64,000 nucleotides of DNA from Nocardia terpenica (GTDB lineage: Bacteria > Actinomycetota > Actinomycetes > Mycobacteriales > Mycobacteriaceae), in the NCBI RefSeq assembly GCF_013186535.1, contig NZ_JABMCZ010000003.1, positions 434,001 through 498,000 of the forward strand. Direction: 5' to 3'. The stretch's first letter is position 1, and the number at the start of each line of letters is the position of its first letter. Position numbers and translations under genes: made by a program. Shown in pieces: positions 41,507 through 48,100 of the stretch. The notes under the pieces were generated by a model. The model was not told the origin of the DNA. It ran no database searches and saw only the letters and a list, made by a program, of their open reading frames with translations.

Positions 41507-42427
41507 ATGACGCTCGGACTCGACTACGCGGCCGGTCGGCCCTCACCGGACGCGATCAAGGCCGCAGGCTACGACTTCGTCGTCCGGTATCTGTCCGACG
41601 GCGGCCCCGGCCTGCCCGGCAAACTCCTCACCCCCGCCGAGGCCGACGCCCTGCGCGCGACCGGGATCGACATCGTCGCGAACTGGGAAACCACCGCCGA
41701 CCGCATGCTCGACGGCTACCCGGCCGGGGTCTACGACGCCACCCTCGCCCTCGCCCAGGTGATCGCGTGCGGCGGCCGAGGCGATCGGCCCATCTACTTC
41801 TCCGCCGACTTCGACGCCACCCCCGACCAACAGGGCCCGATCGACGACTACCTCCGCGGCGCCGCCTCCGTCCTCGGGCCCGGCAATGTCGGCATCTACG
41901 GCGGCTACTGGCCGGTCAGCCGCGCCCTCGACAACGCCACCGCGCGGTGGGCGTGGCAGACCGACGCATGGTCGGGCAGCAACCGCGACCCTCGCGCCCA
42001 CCTACACCAACGCATCCAGCAGGTCACCGTCGACGGCATCACCTGCGACGTCAACGAAGCACTGACCGACGACTTCGGCCAATGGTCGACACCAGTTGTC
42101 CCACAACACGATTCAGGAGAAACCCCGATGGATATGAACGACTTCACCGCCTACATGAGCAACGTCGTCTCCGACATCAAAGACATCCGCCAGCAACTGA
42201 CCGGCGGCCGAGATCGTGTCGACACCCCCACCGGGGTAGACATCACCGCGAGCTACCCCGGATGGCCGCAACTCGGCCAAAACCCCGACGGCACCCACCG
42301 CACCATCGTCGACGGACTCGCCGCAGTACTCGCCAACCTAGCCGACCTACACACGACGGTCACCGCCCTGGCCCGCACCCACGCCGCCGACACCGACGCC
42401 GCCTCGAACACCGGAGCCCGGCAGTGA
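41507..42427 (+). CDS. Endolysin, DUF1906 glycoside hydrolase-like
   Basis: 306 codons from ATG 41507, with GAAAGG upstream. The catalytic domain (about 1-190) is TIM-barrel-like: LGLDYAAGRPSPDAIKAAGY then DFVVRYLSDGG, IVANWETTADRML and RPIYFSADFDATPDQQGPID, which carries acidic residues typical of GH25-like enzymes. GNVGIYGGYWPVSRALDNAT follows. An internal start at codon 208 (42128) begins the C-terminal part. It would cleave the peptidoglycan glycan for lysis. It overlaps the holin gene by 4 bp. Confidence 0.88.
   Translation: MTLGLDYAAGRPSPDAIKAAGYDFVVRYLSDGGPGLPGKLLTPAEADALRATGIDIVANWETTADRMLDGYPAGVYDATLALAQVIACGGRGDRPIYFSADFDATPDQQGPIDDYLRGAASVLGPGNVGIYGGYWPVSRALDNATARWAWQTDAWSGSNRDPRAHLHQRIQQVTVDGITCDVNEALTDDFGQWSTPVVPQHDSGETPMDMNDFTAYMSNVVSDIKDIRQQLTGGRDRVDTPTGVDITASYPGWPQLGQNPDGTHRTIVDGLAAVLANLADLHTTVTALARTHAADTDAASNTGARQ
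42128..42427 (+). CDS. Nested C-terminal endolysin subunit (internal start)
   Basis: In-frame ATG 42128 with AGGAGA (42115-42120) seven bases before, an ideal ribosome site inside the endolysin gene. It yields 99 residues: MDMNDFTAYMSNVVSDIKDI, a middle segment (PGWPQLGQNPDGTHRTIVDG) and a helical end. Some endolysins make a separate cell-wall-binding subunit this way. The product could co-assemble with full-length enzyme. Inferred from the ribosome site and domain boundary only. Confidence 0.65.
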   Translation: MDMNDFTAYMSNVVSDIKDIRQQLTGGRDRVDTPTGVDITASYPGWPQLGQNPDGTHRTIVDGLAAVLANLADLHTTVTALARTHAADTDAASNTGARQ

Positions 42428-42753
42428 CCAGCCCACGACAGACCCCCGCAGCCCCGAGCCAAGTCCGCCACCCGTGGCACGCGGTCGCGCGGACCGTGTT
42501 CCAACTGGCGATCGGGATCGCCGCCGCGATGCCGATCATCGTCTCCGCCTCGGGCATACCGGCGACCGCGGCCGGTACCGGTGCGGCGCTGGCGATCTCG
42601 GCCGCGATCACCCGAATCATGGCGATCCCGGCCGTCGACGCCGCACTGCGCCTGTGGCTCCCCTGGCTGGCCGCCGAACCCGCCACACACGCCGGTGCGA
42701 CCCTCGAACCCAACACCGACTCCGGCCCCGCACAGGTGGGGTTGAGCGAGTGA
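42424..42753 (+). CDS. Holin-like membrane protein
   Basis: 109 codons from GTG 42424. Two hydrophobic segments, VFQLAIGIAAAMPIIVSASG and TGAALAISAAITRIMAIPAV, with a basic N-terminus and hydrophilic C-terminus. Directly after the endolysin. This fits a class II holin that makes membrane lesions at lysis. It overlaps both neighbours by 4 bp. Confidence 0.8.
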   Translation: MTSPRQTPAAPSQVRHPWHAVARTVFQLAIGIAAAMPIIVSASGIPATAAGTGAALAISAAITRIMAIPAVDAALRLWLPWLAAEPATHAGATLEPNTDSGPAQVGLSE

Positions 42754-43133
42754 ATCCACAAGCGCTCTGGCAGGACGCCGCGATGGTGCTCAGCGGCAGC
42801 GGCGCGGCCGAGGGCCTGCGATGGCTCCGGTCGCGCCGCCGCCACCGCGCCACCGAGCGCCGCGACGACGCCTCGGCCGCCGAGCGATTCATGAACATGG
42901 CATTGAGGCTCGAGGCGCGGCTCGAGCAACAGCAACACAAGATCGACGCCCAAGACGCCGAAATCGCCGCGTTGAAAACCACACTCAGCGACCAAGACAC
43001 CCGCCTCGCAACGCAAGCGGGTCTACTGCGTGAGTCGTTGCACCTGATCGACGAACTCCTCGACCCGACCAAACCCACCCCGCAGATGTCGGCCGCCCTG
43101 CGCGCCGCCTACGAAAACCGCGGACACCCGTGA
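42750..43133 (+). CDS. Coiled-coil protein of the lysis cassette
   Basis: 127 codons from GTG 42750. Basic N-terminus (GLRWLRSRRRHRATERRDDA), then a long coiled coil (LEARLEQQQHKIDAQDAEIA then ALKTTLSDQDTRLATQAGLL) and LHLIDELLDPTKPTPQMSAA. There is a weakly hydrophobic N-terminal segment but no clear membrane helix. It may modulate lysis (antiholin or spanin-like role in a mycolate envelope), but this is inferred from position. Confidence 0.6.
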   Translation: MNPQALWQDAAMVLSGSGAAEGLRWLRSRRRHRATERRDDASAAERFMNMALRLEARLEQQQHKIDAQDAEIAALKTTLSDQDTRLATQAGLLRESLHLIDELLDPTKPTPQMSAALRAAYENRGHP

Positions 43134-43218
43134 CCACGCCGCCAAGCCCTCACGACGCGGTTACGGCGAATATCCCGAGCCTCAAGCTATTTCGGCCTTC
43201 ATTCGAGGAGGTGACACC

Positions 43219-43281
43219 ATGCCCGACTTCCTGTGGCGAATTCTCGCCCTCATCCTGCTCAGCGGATCGGCCAACGCCTAG
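43219..43281 (+). CDS. 20-residue membrane peptide
   Basis: ATG 43219 with GAGGAGGTGA directly upstream, one of the strongest ribosome sites in the window. The product MPDFLWRILALILLSGSANA is a single hydrophobic segment resembling a bare signal peptide. It is the last rightward gene of the late operon, and its stop overlaps the convergent lipoprotein stop. Possibly a lysis accessory; too short for family assignment. Confidence 0.5.
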   Translation: MPDFLWRILALILLSGSANA

Positions 43282-43622
43282 CCGCCCCCGTGCGCGCGCA
43301 CGGTGACGTACGTCGCGAGCACCTCCGAACAGCCCATGACGGGCGAGTCTTGTGGAATCGACTGCCGGAGGTGCTGAAGCACGCTGAGTGTCGTCTCGTC
43401 CCGGACGCCGCTGTCGATCATCAGCTCGTTCGCCTTCTTCGCCTCGGCGTACAGCTTGTCGTCGTCCTCGCGGCAAGCGCCGTGCAACGAGGTCAGCGCC
43501 GCCTGCTCATCCGGGCTGTAGCGCGGAGCGGCAACCGCTGGCGTCGAGTCGGTCGCGCTTGCACACGCCGAGATCGAGAGCGCGATGATAGTTGCGGATA
43601 CTGCTATTACGGTGCGGCGCAT
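43278..43622 (-). CDS. Secreted lipoprotein, candidate lysogenic-conversion gene
   Basis: 114 codons from ATG 43622, with AAGGGGG upstream. The signal peptide MRRTVIAVSATIIALSISAC ends in a lipobox (S-I-S-A-C20). The mature part has RYSPDEQAALTSLHGACRED and SPVMGCSEVLATYVTVRAHG, with two more cysteines that may form a disulfide. It would be anchored on the outer face of the membrane. Prophage lipoproteins can block superinfection or alter the surface, but no family is recognised here. Confidence 0.75.
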   Translation of the reverse strand: MRRTVIAVSATIIALSISACASATDSTPAVAAPRYSPDEQAALTSLHGACREDDDKLYAEAKKANELMIDSGVRDETTLSVLQHLRQSIPQDSPVMGCSEVLATYVTVRAHGGG

Positions 43623-43747
43623 AGAGATTCCCCCTTGGAATGTGTAAATACAACGTCCGCGAACCACGTCGCAGCTGTCATCCGGCCGTGCACCGCCACC
43701 GTTACGAGTCGCACGCGATCGGCGTGTCGAGACCGGACGCGGGACGG

Positions 43748-44704
43748 TCAACGACCACCCTTTTCCAGCCCACGGTCTCGTATCCGGTCGCGCTCGGCTG
43801 CCCGCCCACCCCGCGTAACCTCCGATGTCAGTTCCGGTGCGCCGGGCAGCGGGACGCCGGGGGCGGGCATACCTTTGTGGATCAGCTCCATGATTCGAAT
43901 GAGGTCGGGTGACATGCCTTTCGCCTTGAAGGCTTGGATCTGGGATTGCTGCCACTGCGCCGCGAGGTCTCGCGCCTGCTGCGCTACCCGTTCGGCCTGC
44001 GCCGCGCGGTCGGCGGCGTCGGTGGCCTCCCGCGCCGGTGACTGACCGGGCGGCGTGAACTCCTGCGCTACCCGCTGCGCCGCCTCTCGTTCCTTCTGCT
44101 GCCGTTTCTCACGTGTCTGCTGCGGCGTCTGCCCTCGTTCCTCGCGTGCCTTGGCCTCCCGTGCTTGCACAATCGCACGGATATTTTCCAGTCGCTGACG
44201 GGCACGGTTGGCGCGATCCAGCTCGTACGCTCGGACCAGTTCGAGTTGCTTGGATGCCAGGGACTGGCCGAGTTGCATGGCGCGGAGCGCGTCGGCGCGA
44301 GAGACGATCTCGTGATGAAACCGACCGGGAAAATCGCGGGCCAGGTCCTGCATTTCTTTGGCTACTGCAGGAGGCACTTTCTCGCCCTCCACCGATTCCC
44401 ATCGGGAATAGGCGATTTGGCCGGATTCGAGCCCGGCGCGCTCTCGCTCCAACTGCCGCAATGAGTCCCGTTCGTTAACTCTTCCCGATTTCCGCTCTAT
44501 ACCTTTCGCGCCCCGGCCTTCGGTCCGCGCCGAATCCAGCACACGTGGACCTTTGCTGGTGTTTATCGTAAACTGACGCACCCAGCCGCGCTCGGGAGTT
44601 TCACCCTGCTCGCGTGCGCGGCCGAGCTCGAAATACAGGCCCAGTTCATATCTGGTCAGATTTCGCCTGAAGTCGTCGTATTCGTCGGGCACGGTAGCGC
44701 CCAC
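43748..44704 (-). CDS. Candidate PD-(D/E)XK nuclease with coiled-coil C-terminus
   Basis: 318 codons from GTG 44704; a GTG at 44692 has better ribosome-site spacing. Residues 40-100 read GWVRQFTINTSKGPRVLDSA then GIERKSGRVNERDSLRQLER, which gives D57 and E70-x-K72, the PD-(D/E)XK pattern, followed by helices with Q84. The remaining residues are Ala/Gln/Arg-rich coiled coil (QREAKAREERGQTPQQTREK-like) and a Pro/Gly-rich tail. No signal peptide or secretion motif. Last gene of a leftward cargo operon; its partner is 64 bp upstream. A defence or toxin nuclease is possible; unproven. Confidence 0.65.
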   Translation of the reverse strand: MGATVPDEYDDFRRNLTRYELGLYFELGRAREQGETPERGWVRQFTINTSKGPRVLDSARTEGRGAKGIERKSGRVNERDSLRQLERERAGLESGQIAYSRWESVEGEKVPPAVAKEMQDLARDFPGRFHHEIVSRADALRAMQLGQSLASKQLELVRAYELDRANRARQRLENIRAIVQAREAKAREERGQTPQQTREKRQQKEREAAQRVAQEFTPPGQSPAREATDAADRAAQAERVAQQARDLAAQWQQSQIQAFKAKGMSPDLIRIMELIHKGMPAPGVPLPGAPELTSEVTRGGRAAERDRIRDRGLEKGGR

Positions 44705-44767
44705 CCCCGTTTACGAGAAAATTAGATCAGTTGAAACGCGGTGCGACATCGACCGCGGGGCGCATAG

Positions 44768-45235
44768 TCACCCCTTCGGGCCAGCATCGGTCATGTTGTA
44801 CTCGACCATGCGCGGTCCATAATTCTCTTTAAAGAGAGTGTCCGACATGGCCACTACGCTCCGGATGTCGTCGCCGTATTGAACGGCCGGGCCGAAATCG
44901 ACATACAGTGGAGCGCCCCATTCGGGGCGGTTCGTCCATGTCATGCCGGTACGTCGCACGTAGCATTCACCCAGGAATCGGATGAACCCGTCGGCGAGTT
45001 CACGGTTTTCCGGTGCGATGAATCCGGCCCAGTCGCCGAACAGTTTATGTGCCGCTTCCATGGCCTGAGTTGACTGCGGCGGCTTCCACCATAGCGAATC
45101 GGCATCCACCTCCGGAGCGGCCTCGGCAAGGAATGCCCGCACCCGTGATTCCATGTGGTCAGGCGCAACCCAATCCAGCCACGCTTGCGTTTTCTCGTCG
45201 TACTCGATGTCGAAACCGAGCTGGTCGTCACTCAC
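44768..45235 (-). CDS. Hypothetical partner protein, possible immunity-type
   Basis: 155 codons from GTG 45235, overlapping the previous gene's stop by 8 bp. Acidic and aromatic-rich: QAWLDWVAPDHMESRVRAFL, HKLFGDWAGFIAPENRELAD and GFIRFLGECYVRRTGMTWTN then RPEWGAPLYVDFGPAVQYG. The shape resembles small acidic immunity proteins of actinobacterial toxin loci, and it precedes the candidate nuclease gene. That reading is inference; no immunity family was named with confidence. Confidence 0.6.
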   Translation of the reverse strand: MSDDQLGFDIEYDEKTQAWLDWVAPDHMESRVRAFLAEAAPEVDADSLWWKPPQSTQAMEAAHKLFGDWAGFIAPENRELADGFIRFLGECYVRRTGMTWTNRPEWGAPLYVDFGPAVQYGDDIRSVVAMSDTLFKENYGPRMVEYNMTDAGPKG

Positions 45236-45677
45236 ATTGAACTCCCCTCTGCGTGCGGTTGGATGTCACTGTGTCGGCGGATAGTGCGGTGATGGTCGTG
45301 CGCTGCCATGCTTGCACGGGCTGCGCCCACGGCGGCCGACGCCGCTCGAACCCCCGGGTGACGATCAGCATCGACGCCCGGGTCCGGTTACTGCGCCGGG
45401 CGAGGTCGTCGAGACTGCGCGGCCAGACCGCGGCCCGCATGACCCGGAGTGTGTCGGCTTGCAGGTCGGTCGCTGGTGGCCGCGCGGTTTTCGGATCCTC
45501 GGGGGCGGCGGTGGTGACCTCCCATGCCTCGACCGGCTCGACCAGACCGCGCCGCGCGAGCGCCTCCAGGGCGGTGTCCACCTCGGTGACCGGGAGGCCG
45601 GTGATCGCGGCGATTTCAGCGCGGGTGTGTGCTTCGGTGGTGAGCGCGACATATCCGAGAACGGCGGTGGTGAACAT
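45228..45677 (-). CDS. Winged-helix protein (MarR/ArsR-like)
   Basis: 149 codons from ATG 45677. MFTTAVLGYVALTTEAHTRA then EIAAITGLPVTEVDTALEAL, with ARRGLVEPV, is a winged helix. A second similar block, ADTLRVMRAAVWPRSLDDLA then RRSNRTRASMLIVTRGFERR, may be a tandem wing. Two wHTH proteins occur in this operon. It probably binds DNA to regulate the operon or as part of the system. It overlaps the next gene by 8 bp. Confidence 0.65.
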   Translation of the reverse strand: MFTTAVLGYVALTTEAHTRAEIAAITGLPVTEVDTALEALARRGLVEPVEAWEVTTAAPEDPKTARPPATDLQADTLRVMRAAVWPRSLDDLARRSNRTRASMLIVTRGFERRRPPWAQPVQAWQRTTITALSADTVTSNRTQRGVQCE

Positions 45678-45679
45678 GA

Positions 45680-46315
45680 TCACTCGTGTTCGGCGGGCAG
45701 CTGTTGCTTGCGCCAGTAGCGGTACGCCGAGGCGCTGGGTGTCAGCTGGGAAAGAATGTCTGCGTTGATGATTGGCTCCAGGCTGAGCGCGGCGGCCCAG
45801 ACGCTCGCCGAGATGGCTCCGTCGAAGAATCGGCGCAGCAGCCGCTGTCTCGGTTCGGGGGTGAGGGTGTCGTAGTCCCATTCGATCAGGGAAGGGTCGG
45901 GCGGGCAGATGACGACTCCGCGGGTCATGCCGCGAGCATCGAACACGACTGCGCCGCAGACGAGATCGCGTATCCGAAACGTGCGACGACCACCCGGTGC
46001 GGCGCGGATGGCGTCGGGTGGCATGTTCGCGGTGTCGGCGAAGTCGCTGCCGCTGGCGAAGATGCTCAGCCCGTACCCCCACAGGTTGGGCAGCTGCGCC
46101 TCGAACCGATCAGCCATGTCGAGCACGGCTTCTGGGGAGGTGACACGGCGGGTACGCAGGTCATTGATGTTGTGCTCGCCGGTGGCCCCGCACCCCCACA
46201 GATACATGCTCGTGTCGGCGGGATCGTCGGGGACCACGCGGGCACGGTTTCCCGCCATACCCACCAGCATCGAGCGCACGAAGCTCGGTCGTGGATACTC
46301 GATCTCGGGCATCAT
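45680..46315 (-). CDS. Unknown cargo protein
   Basis: 211 codons from ATG 46315 (or 46312). Contains MPEIEYPRPSFVRSMLVGMA, TSMYLWGCGATGEHNINDLR, and DFADTANMPPDAIRAAPGGR then RTFRIRDLVCGAVVFDARGM, with PSLIEWDYDTLTPEPRQRLL near the C-terminus. Mixed alpha/beta, with no membrane helix and no recognised catalytic motif. It overlaps the upstream wHTH gene by 4 bp. I do not recognise the family. Confidence 0.6.
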   Translation of the reverse strand: MMPEIEYPRPSFVRSMLVGMAGNRARVVPDDPADTSMYLWGCGATGEHNINDLRTRRVTSPEAVLDMADRFEAQLPNLWGYGLSIFASGSDFADTANMPPDAIRAAPGGRRTFRIRDLVCGAVVFDARGMTRGVVICPPDPSLIEWDYDTLTPEPRQRLLRRFFDGAISASVWAAALSLEPIINADILSQLTPSASAYRYWRKQQLPAEHE

Positions 46316-46779
46316 GTCCCCTCCCGCGCCGCGGGCTTACCGGGCATCGGGATGCCCGCGTCGAGGTGCCATGTCGGCACCGATTCGACCCACTGCGGTC
46401 TGTGGCGTGCGAGCCAGTGCACGGCCCTGGTCATCGGGGCATACGGGCCGCCGGTGGCGCGCGCCAGGCCGTGGGACGTACGCGGCCACGGCACGTCGCG
46501 CATCGTCAGCAACGCACGGATCTCGGTGCCGGTAAGCTGATGCTTCCCAGCGGCAGGATTCGCGGGGGCAGCCTTGGTGAGCATCCACGCCGGTCGTCCT
46601 CGGCGCACCATGTTGTCCTGCTCCAAGAGGGCCAAGATCGCCGGTACCGATGGTCGGGCGCGCCCGTCGACCGGTAGGCCGGTGAGGTGGGCGAGTTCGG
46701 CGGCGGTGCAGGGGTCGGGGGAGTTGGCCAGCGCGGCCAAGACGGCGGCTTGCTCGTCGAAGAAGTAGCGAGAGCCCAC
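46312..46779 (-). CDS. Winged-helix protein
   Basis: 155 codons from GTG 46779. EQAAVLAALANSPDPCTAAE then LAHLTGLPVDGRARPSVPAI, with LALLEQDNMVRRG, is a wHTH. A second block (GTEIRALLTMRDVPWPRTSH) may be another wing. It parallels the 149-residue wHTH protein of the same operon. Probably a DNA-binding regulator. It ends by overlapping the 211-residue gene by 4 bp. Confidence 0.65.
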   Translation of the reverse strand: MGSRYFFDEQAAVLAALANSPDPCTAAELAHLTGLPVDGRARPSVPAILALLEQDNMVRRGRPAWMLTKAAPANPAAGKHQLTGTEIRALLTMRDVPWPRTSHGLARATGGPYAPMTRAVHWLARHRPQWVESVPTWHLDAGIPMPGKPAAREGT

Positions 46780-46800
46780 AATCGTCCCTTCCTGGACTAT

Positions 46801-47049
46801 CTAGTGTTCGTGAATCCATTGCTGGGCAACGTCTTTCAGATAGCCGATATCGGTCGCGGATGCTTCGCGTACTGTCGCGTCGTCGCGGCGCACGCGCAGG
46901 GCGCACGAGGATGCGGCGGTGGCACGGATTTCGAGGTTGTAGACGCCGTGCAGGCGCACGAGCCAGTACTCGCCGACATCGGCGACCAACTGCCATCCGC
47001 CGGTAGCGTCTTCGGGCCGGATCGGGCCGCGCGGCTCGGTGTCGTTCAC
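46801..47049 (-). CDS. Small cargo protein, unknown
   Basis: 82 codons. Starts MNDTEPRGPIRPEDATGGWQ, then strands LVADVGEYWLVRLHGVYNLE and IRATAASSCALRVRRDDATV, and a C-terminal helix DIGYLKDVAQQWIHEH. Alpha+beta fold without a recognised family. It overlaps the upstream gene by 4 bp. Confidence 0.55.
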   Translation of the reverse strand: MNDTEPRGPIRPEDATGGWQLVADVGEYWLVRLHGVYNLEIRATAASSCALRVRRDDATVREASATDIGYLKDVAQQWIHEH

Positions 47050-47222
47050 GCGACCGGCTCCGACGCGCGAGCCAGCGCCGCGAAATACTGGCGGCAGTCC
47101 GGCCCGTGGCCCGCGTGCTCACCGAGGACGAACCGCGCTTCGTCGAGTTCGGTGATCGGCGGTGGCTCGTCCCGGCAGTACTGGTGACGCAGCCGCCACA
47201 GACCGACCGTCGCCGCGTTCAC
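47046..47222 (-). CDS. Small cargo protein with Cys/His-rich motif
   Basis: 58 codons from GTG 47222, which overlaps the upstream stop as GTGA. Contains LWRLRHQYCRDEPPPITELD then EARFVLGEHAGHGPDCRQYF. The H-x2-C and H-x2-H-x4-C arrangement could bind a metal. Similar short proteins with a GHGPxCRQ motif are familiar from actinobacterial mobile elements, but none has an assigned role known to me. Confidence 0.55.
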   Translation of the reverse strand: MNAATVGLWRLRHQYCRDEPPPITELDEARFVLGEHAGHGPDCRQYFAALARASEPVA

Positions 47223-47557
47223 CGCGTCACCCCCGGCACCGCCGACCGAATCCTCGGCCGCACAATCTCCCACGCCGCCGCCTTGCACGGGCAGCGCCGG
47301 AAATCGCAGTCCAGGTGGGCGAGCATCGCGCGATGCGCCTGCGGCACCGTGAACGGCACAAGCGGAGCGGCGTGGCCGATCGGCGCGCGCCGACTGTCAG
47401 CGGCAAGCCGTCGCTGCAACTGCGCGACCGACACACCGGTTCGCGTGTCGCACGCATGTGCGCCCGGAACGTGACTGGCGATGTGGGTGTGAATTGCGCC
47501 GATCCCCGCCGCGCCGATGCCGATCACGAACAAGAACACCACTGCGGCAGTCGTCAT
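47219..47557 (-). CDS. Membrane-anchored cargo protein
   Basis: 112 codons from ATG 47557. N-terminal hydrophobic helix MTTAAVVFLFVIGIGAAGIG, then TRTGVSVAQLQRRLAADSRR and HLDCDFRRCPCKAAAWEIVR, a CxxxxxCPC cluster, which might be disulfide- or metal-bound. It overlaps both neighbours by 4 bp in the leftward operon. Function unknown. Confidence 0.6.
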   Translation of the reverse strand: MTTAAVVFLFVIGIGAAGIGAIHTHIASHVPGAHACDTRTGVSVAQLQRRLAADSRRAPIGHAAPLVPFTVPQAHRAMLAHLDCDFRRCPCKAAAWEIVRPRIRSAVPGVTR

Positions 47558-47865
47558 CGAACCCCCAACGACGGCGAGACGTGTGCGTCCCGAAGCGCTT
47601 GTGTTGCTGCGCTTTTCCGCGGGCAGGTGTCCGGGCATTTGTCGTGGAGTCGCATGGCCATTAGTGCGCCCGTGATCGTGAACGGCTGGTCGGGCGCGTC
47701 ATGCGGGTATCCGGTCGGCCAAACGGTGTTGTCCATCGGGGCCTCGTCGACTGGGGATTGAGGTGTCGGGCGGCTGAGCCGGGGTCGTTGTAGTGGCCAG
47801 CGCAACTCGACCAACACGAAGGCGATGAGCACCGCTGCGAGATCGATCAGGATCCAATTCGTCAT
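47554..47865 (-). CDS. Membrane-anchored cargo protein, first gene of leftward operon
   Basis: 103 codons from ATG 47865. Hydrophobic N-terminus MTNWILIDLAAVLIAFVLVE, a proline-rich linker, and a C-terminal KCPDTCPRKSAATQALRDAH with a C-x3-C pair. It mirrors the next gene (membrane anchor plus Cys motif), so the two may act together. It is the promoter-proximal gene of the nine-gene operon. Confidence 0.6.
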   Translation of the reverse strand: MTNWILIDLAAVLIAFVLVELRWPLQRPRLSRPTPQSPVDEAPMDNTVWPTGYPHDAPDQPFTITGALMAMRLHDKCPDTCPRKSAATQALRDAHVSPSLGVR

Positions 47866-48100
47866 CGGAACCTCGGGATGTCTTGTGTTCTTGGGTGGAG
47901 TCTCCGGGATGCCAGGGGTGCCGCCGACGAGACAGGTGGACATTGCCACCGGTCAGCGGTGCTCTCCATGTAGGGGGTGTCTGCCCGGTATCGGGAGCTG
48001 CTTAGATCCTGCGGGACGCAGGTTGGGCGATAACAGTGCCGAAGCTGGTAAAAGCAGGTAATTTCAGCGTCACATCGACCATGCTCAGGAGAGCCGACCT
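47866..48100. promoter_or_regulatory. Divergent intergenic region of the cargo operon and HTH-TPR regulator
   Basis: 235 bp between the leftward operon and the rightward HTH-TPR gene. It must hold promoters for both. I see no long palindrome. An AT-rich stretch, AGCAGGTAATTTCAGCG (48053-48069), may be part of the rightward promoter, and CAGGAG (48086-48091) is the ribosome site of the regulator. No gene is recognised within it. Confidence 0.45.

Noticed and set aside
43130..43220. Short reading frame starting GTG 43130 after the coiled-coil gene
   Set aside because: It overlaps the preceding stop but has a proline/serine-rich sequence without a natural end before the convergent lipoprotein; the well-primed ATG at 43219 is preferred.
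43748..44704. Type VII-secreted polymorphic toxin
   Set aside because: No WXG100, LXG, PE/PPE or signal sequence is seen, and the nuclease-like motif is N-terminal rather than C-terminal.
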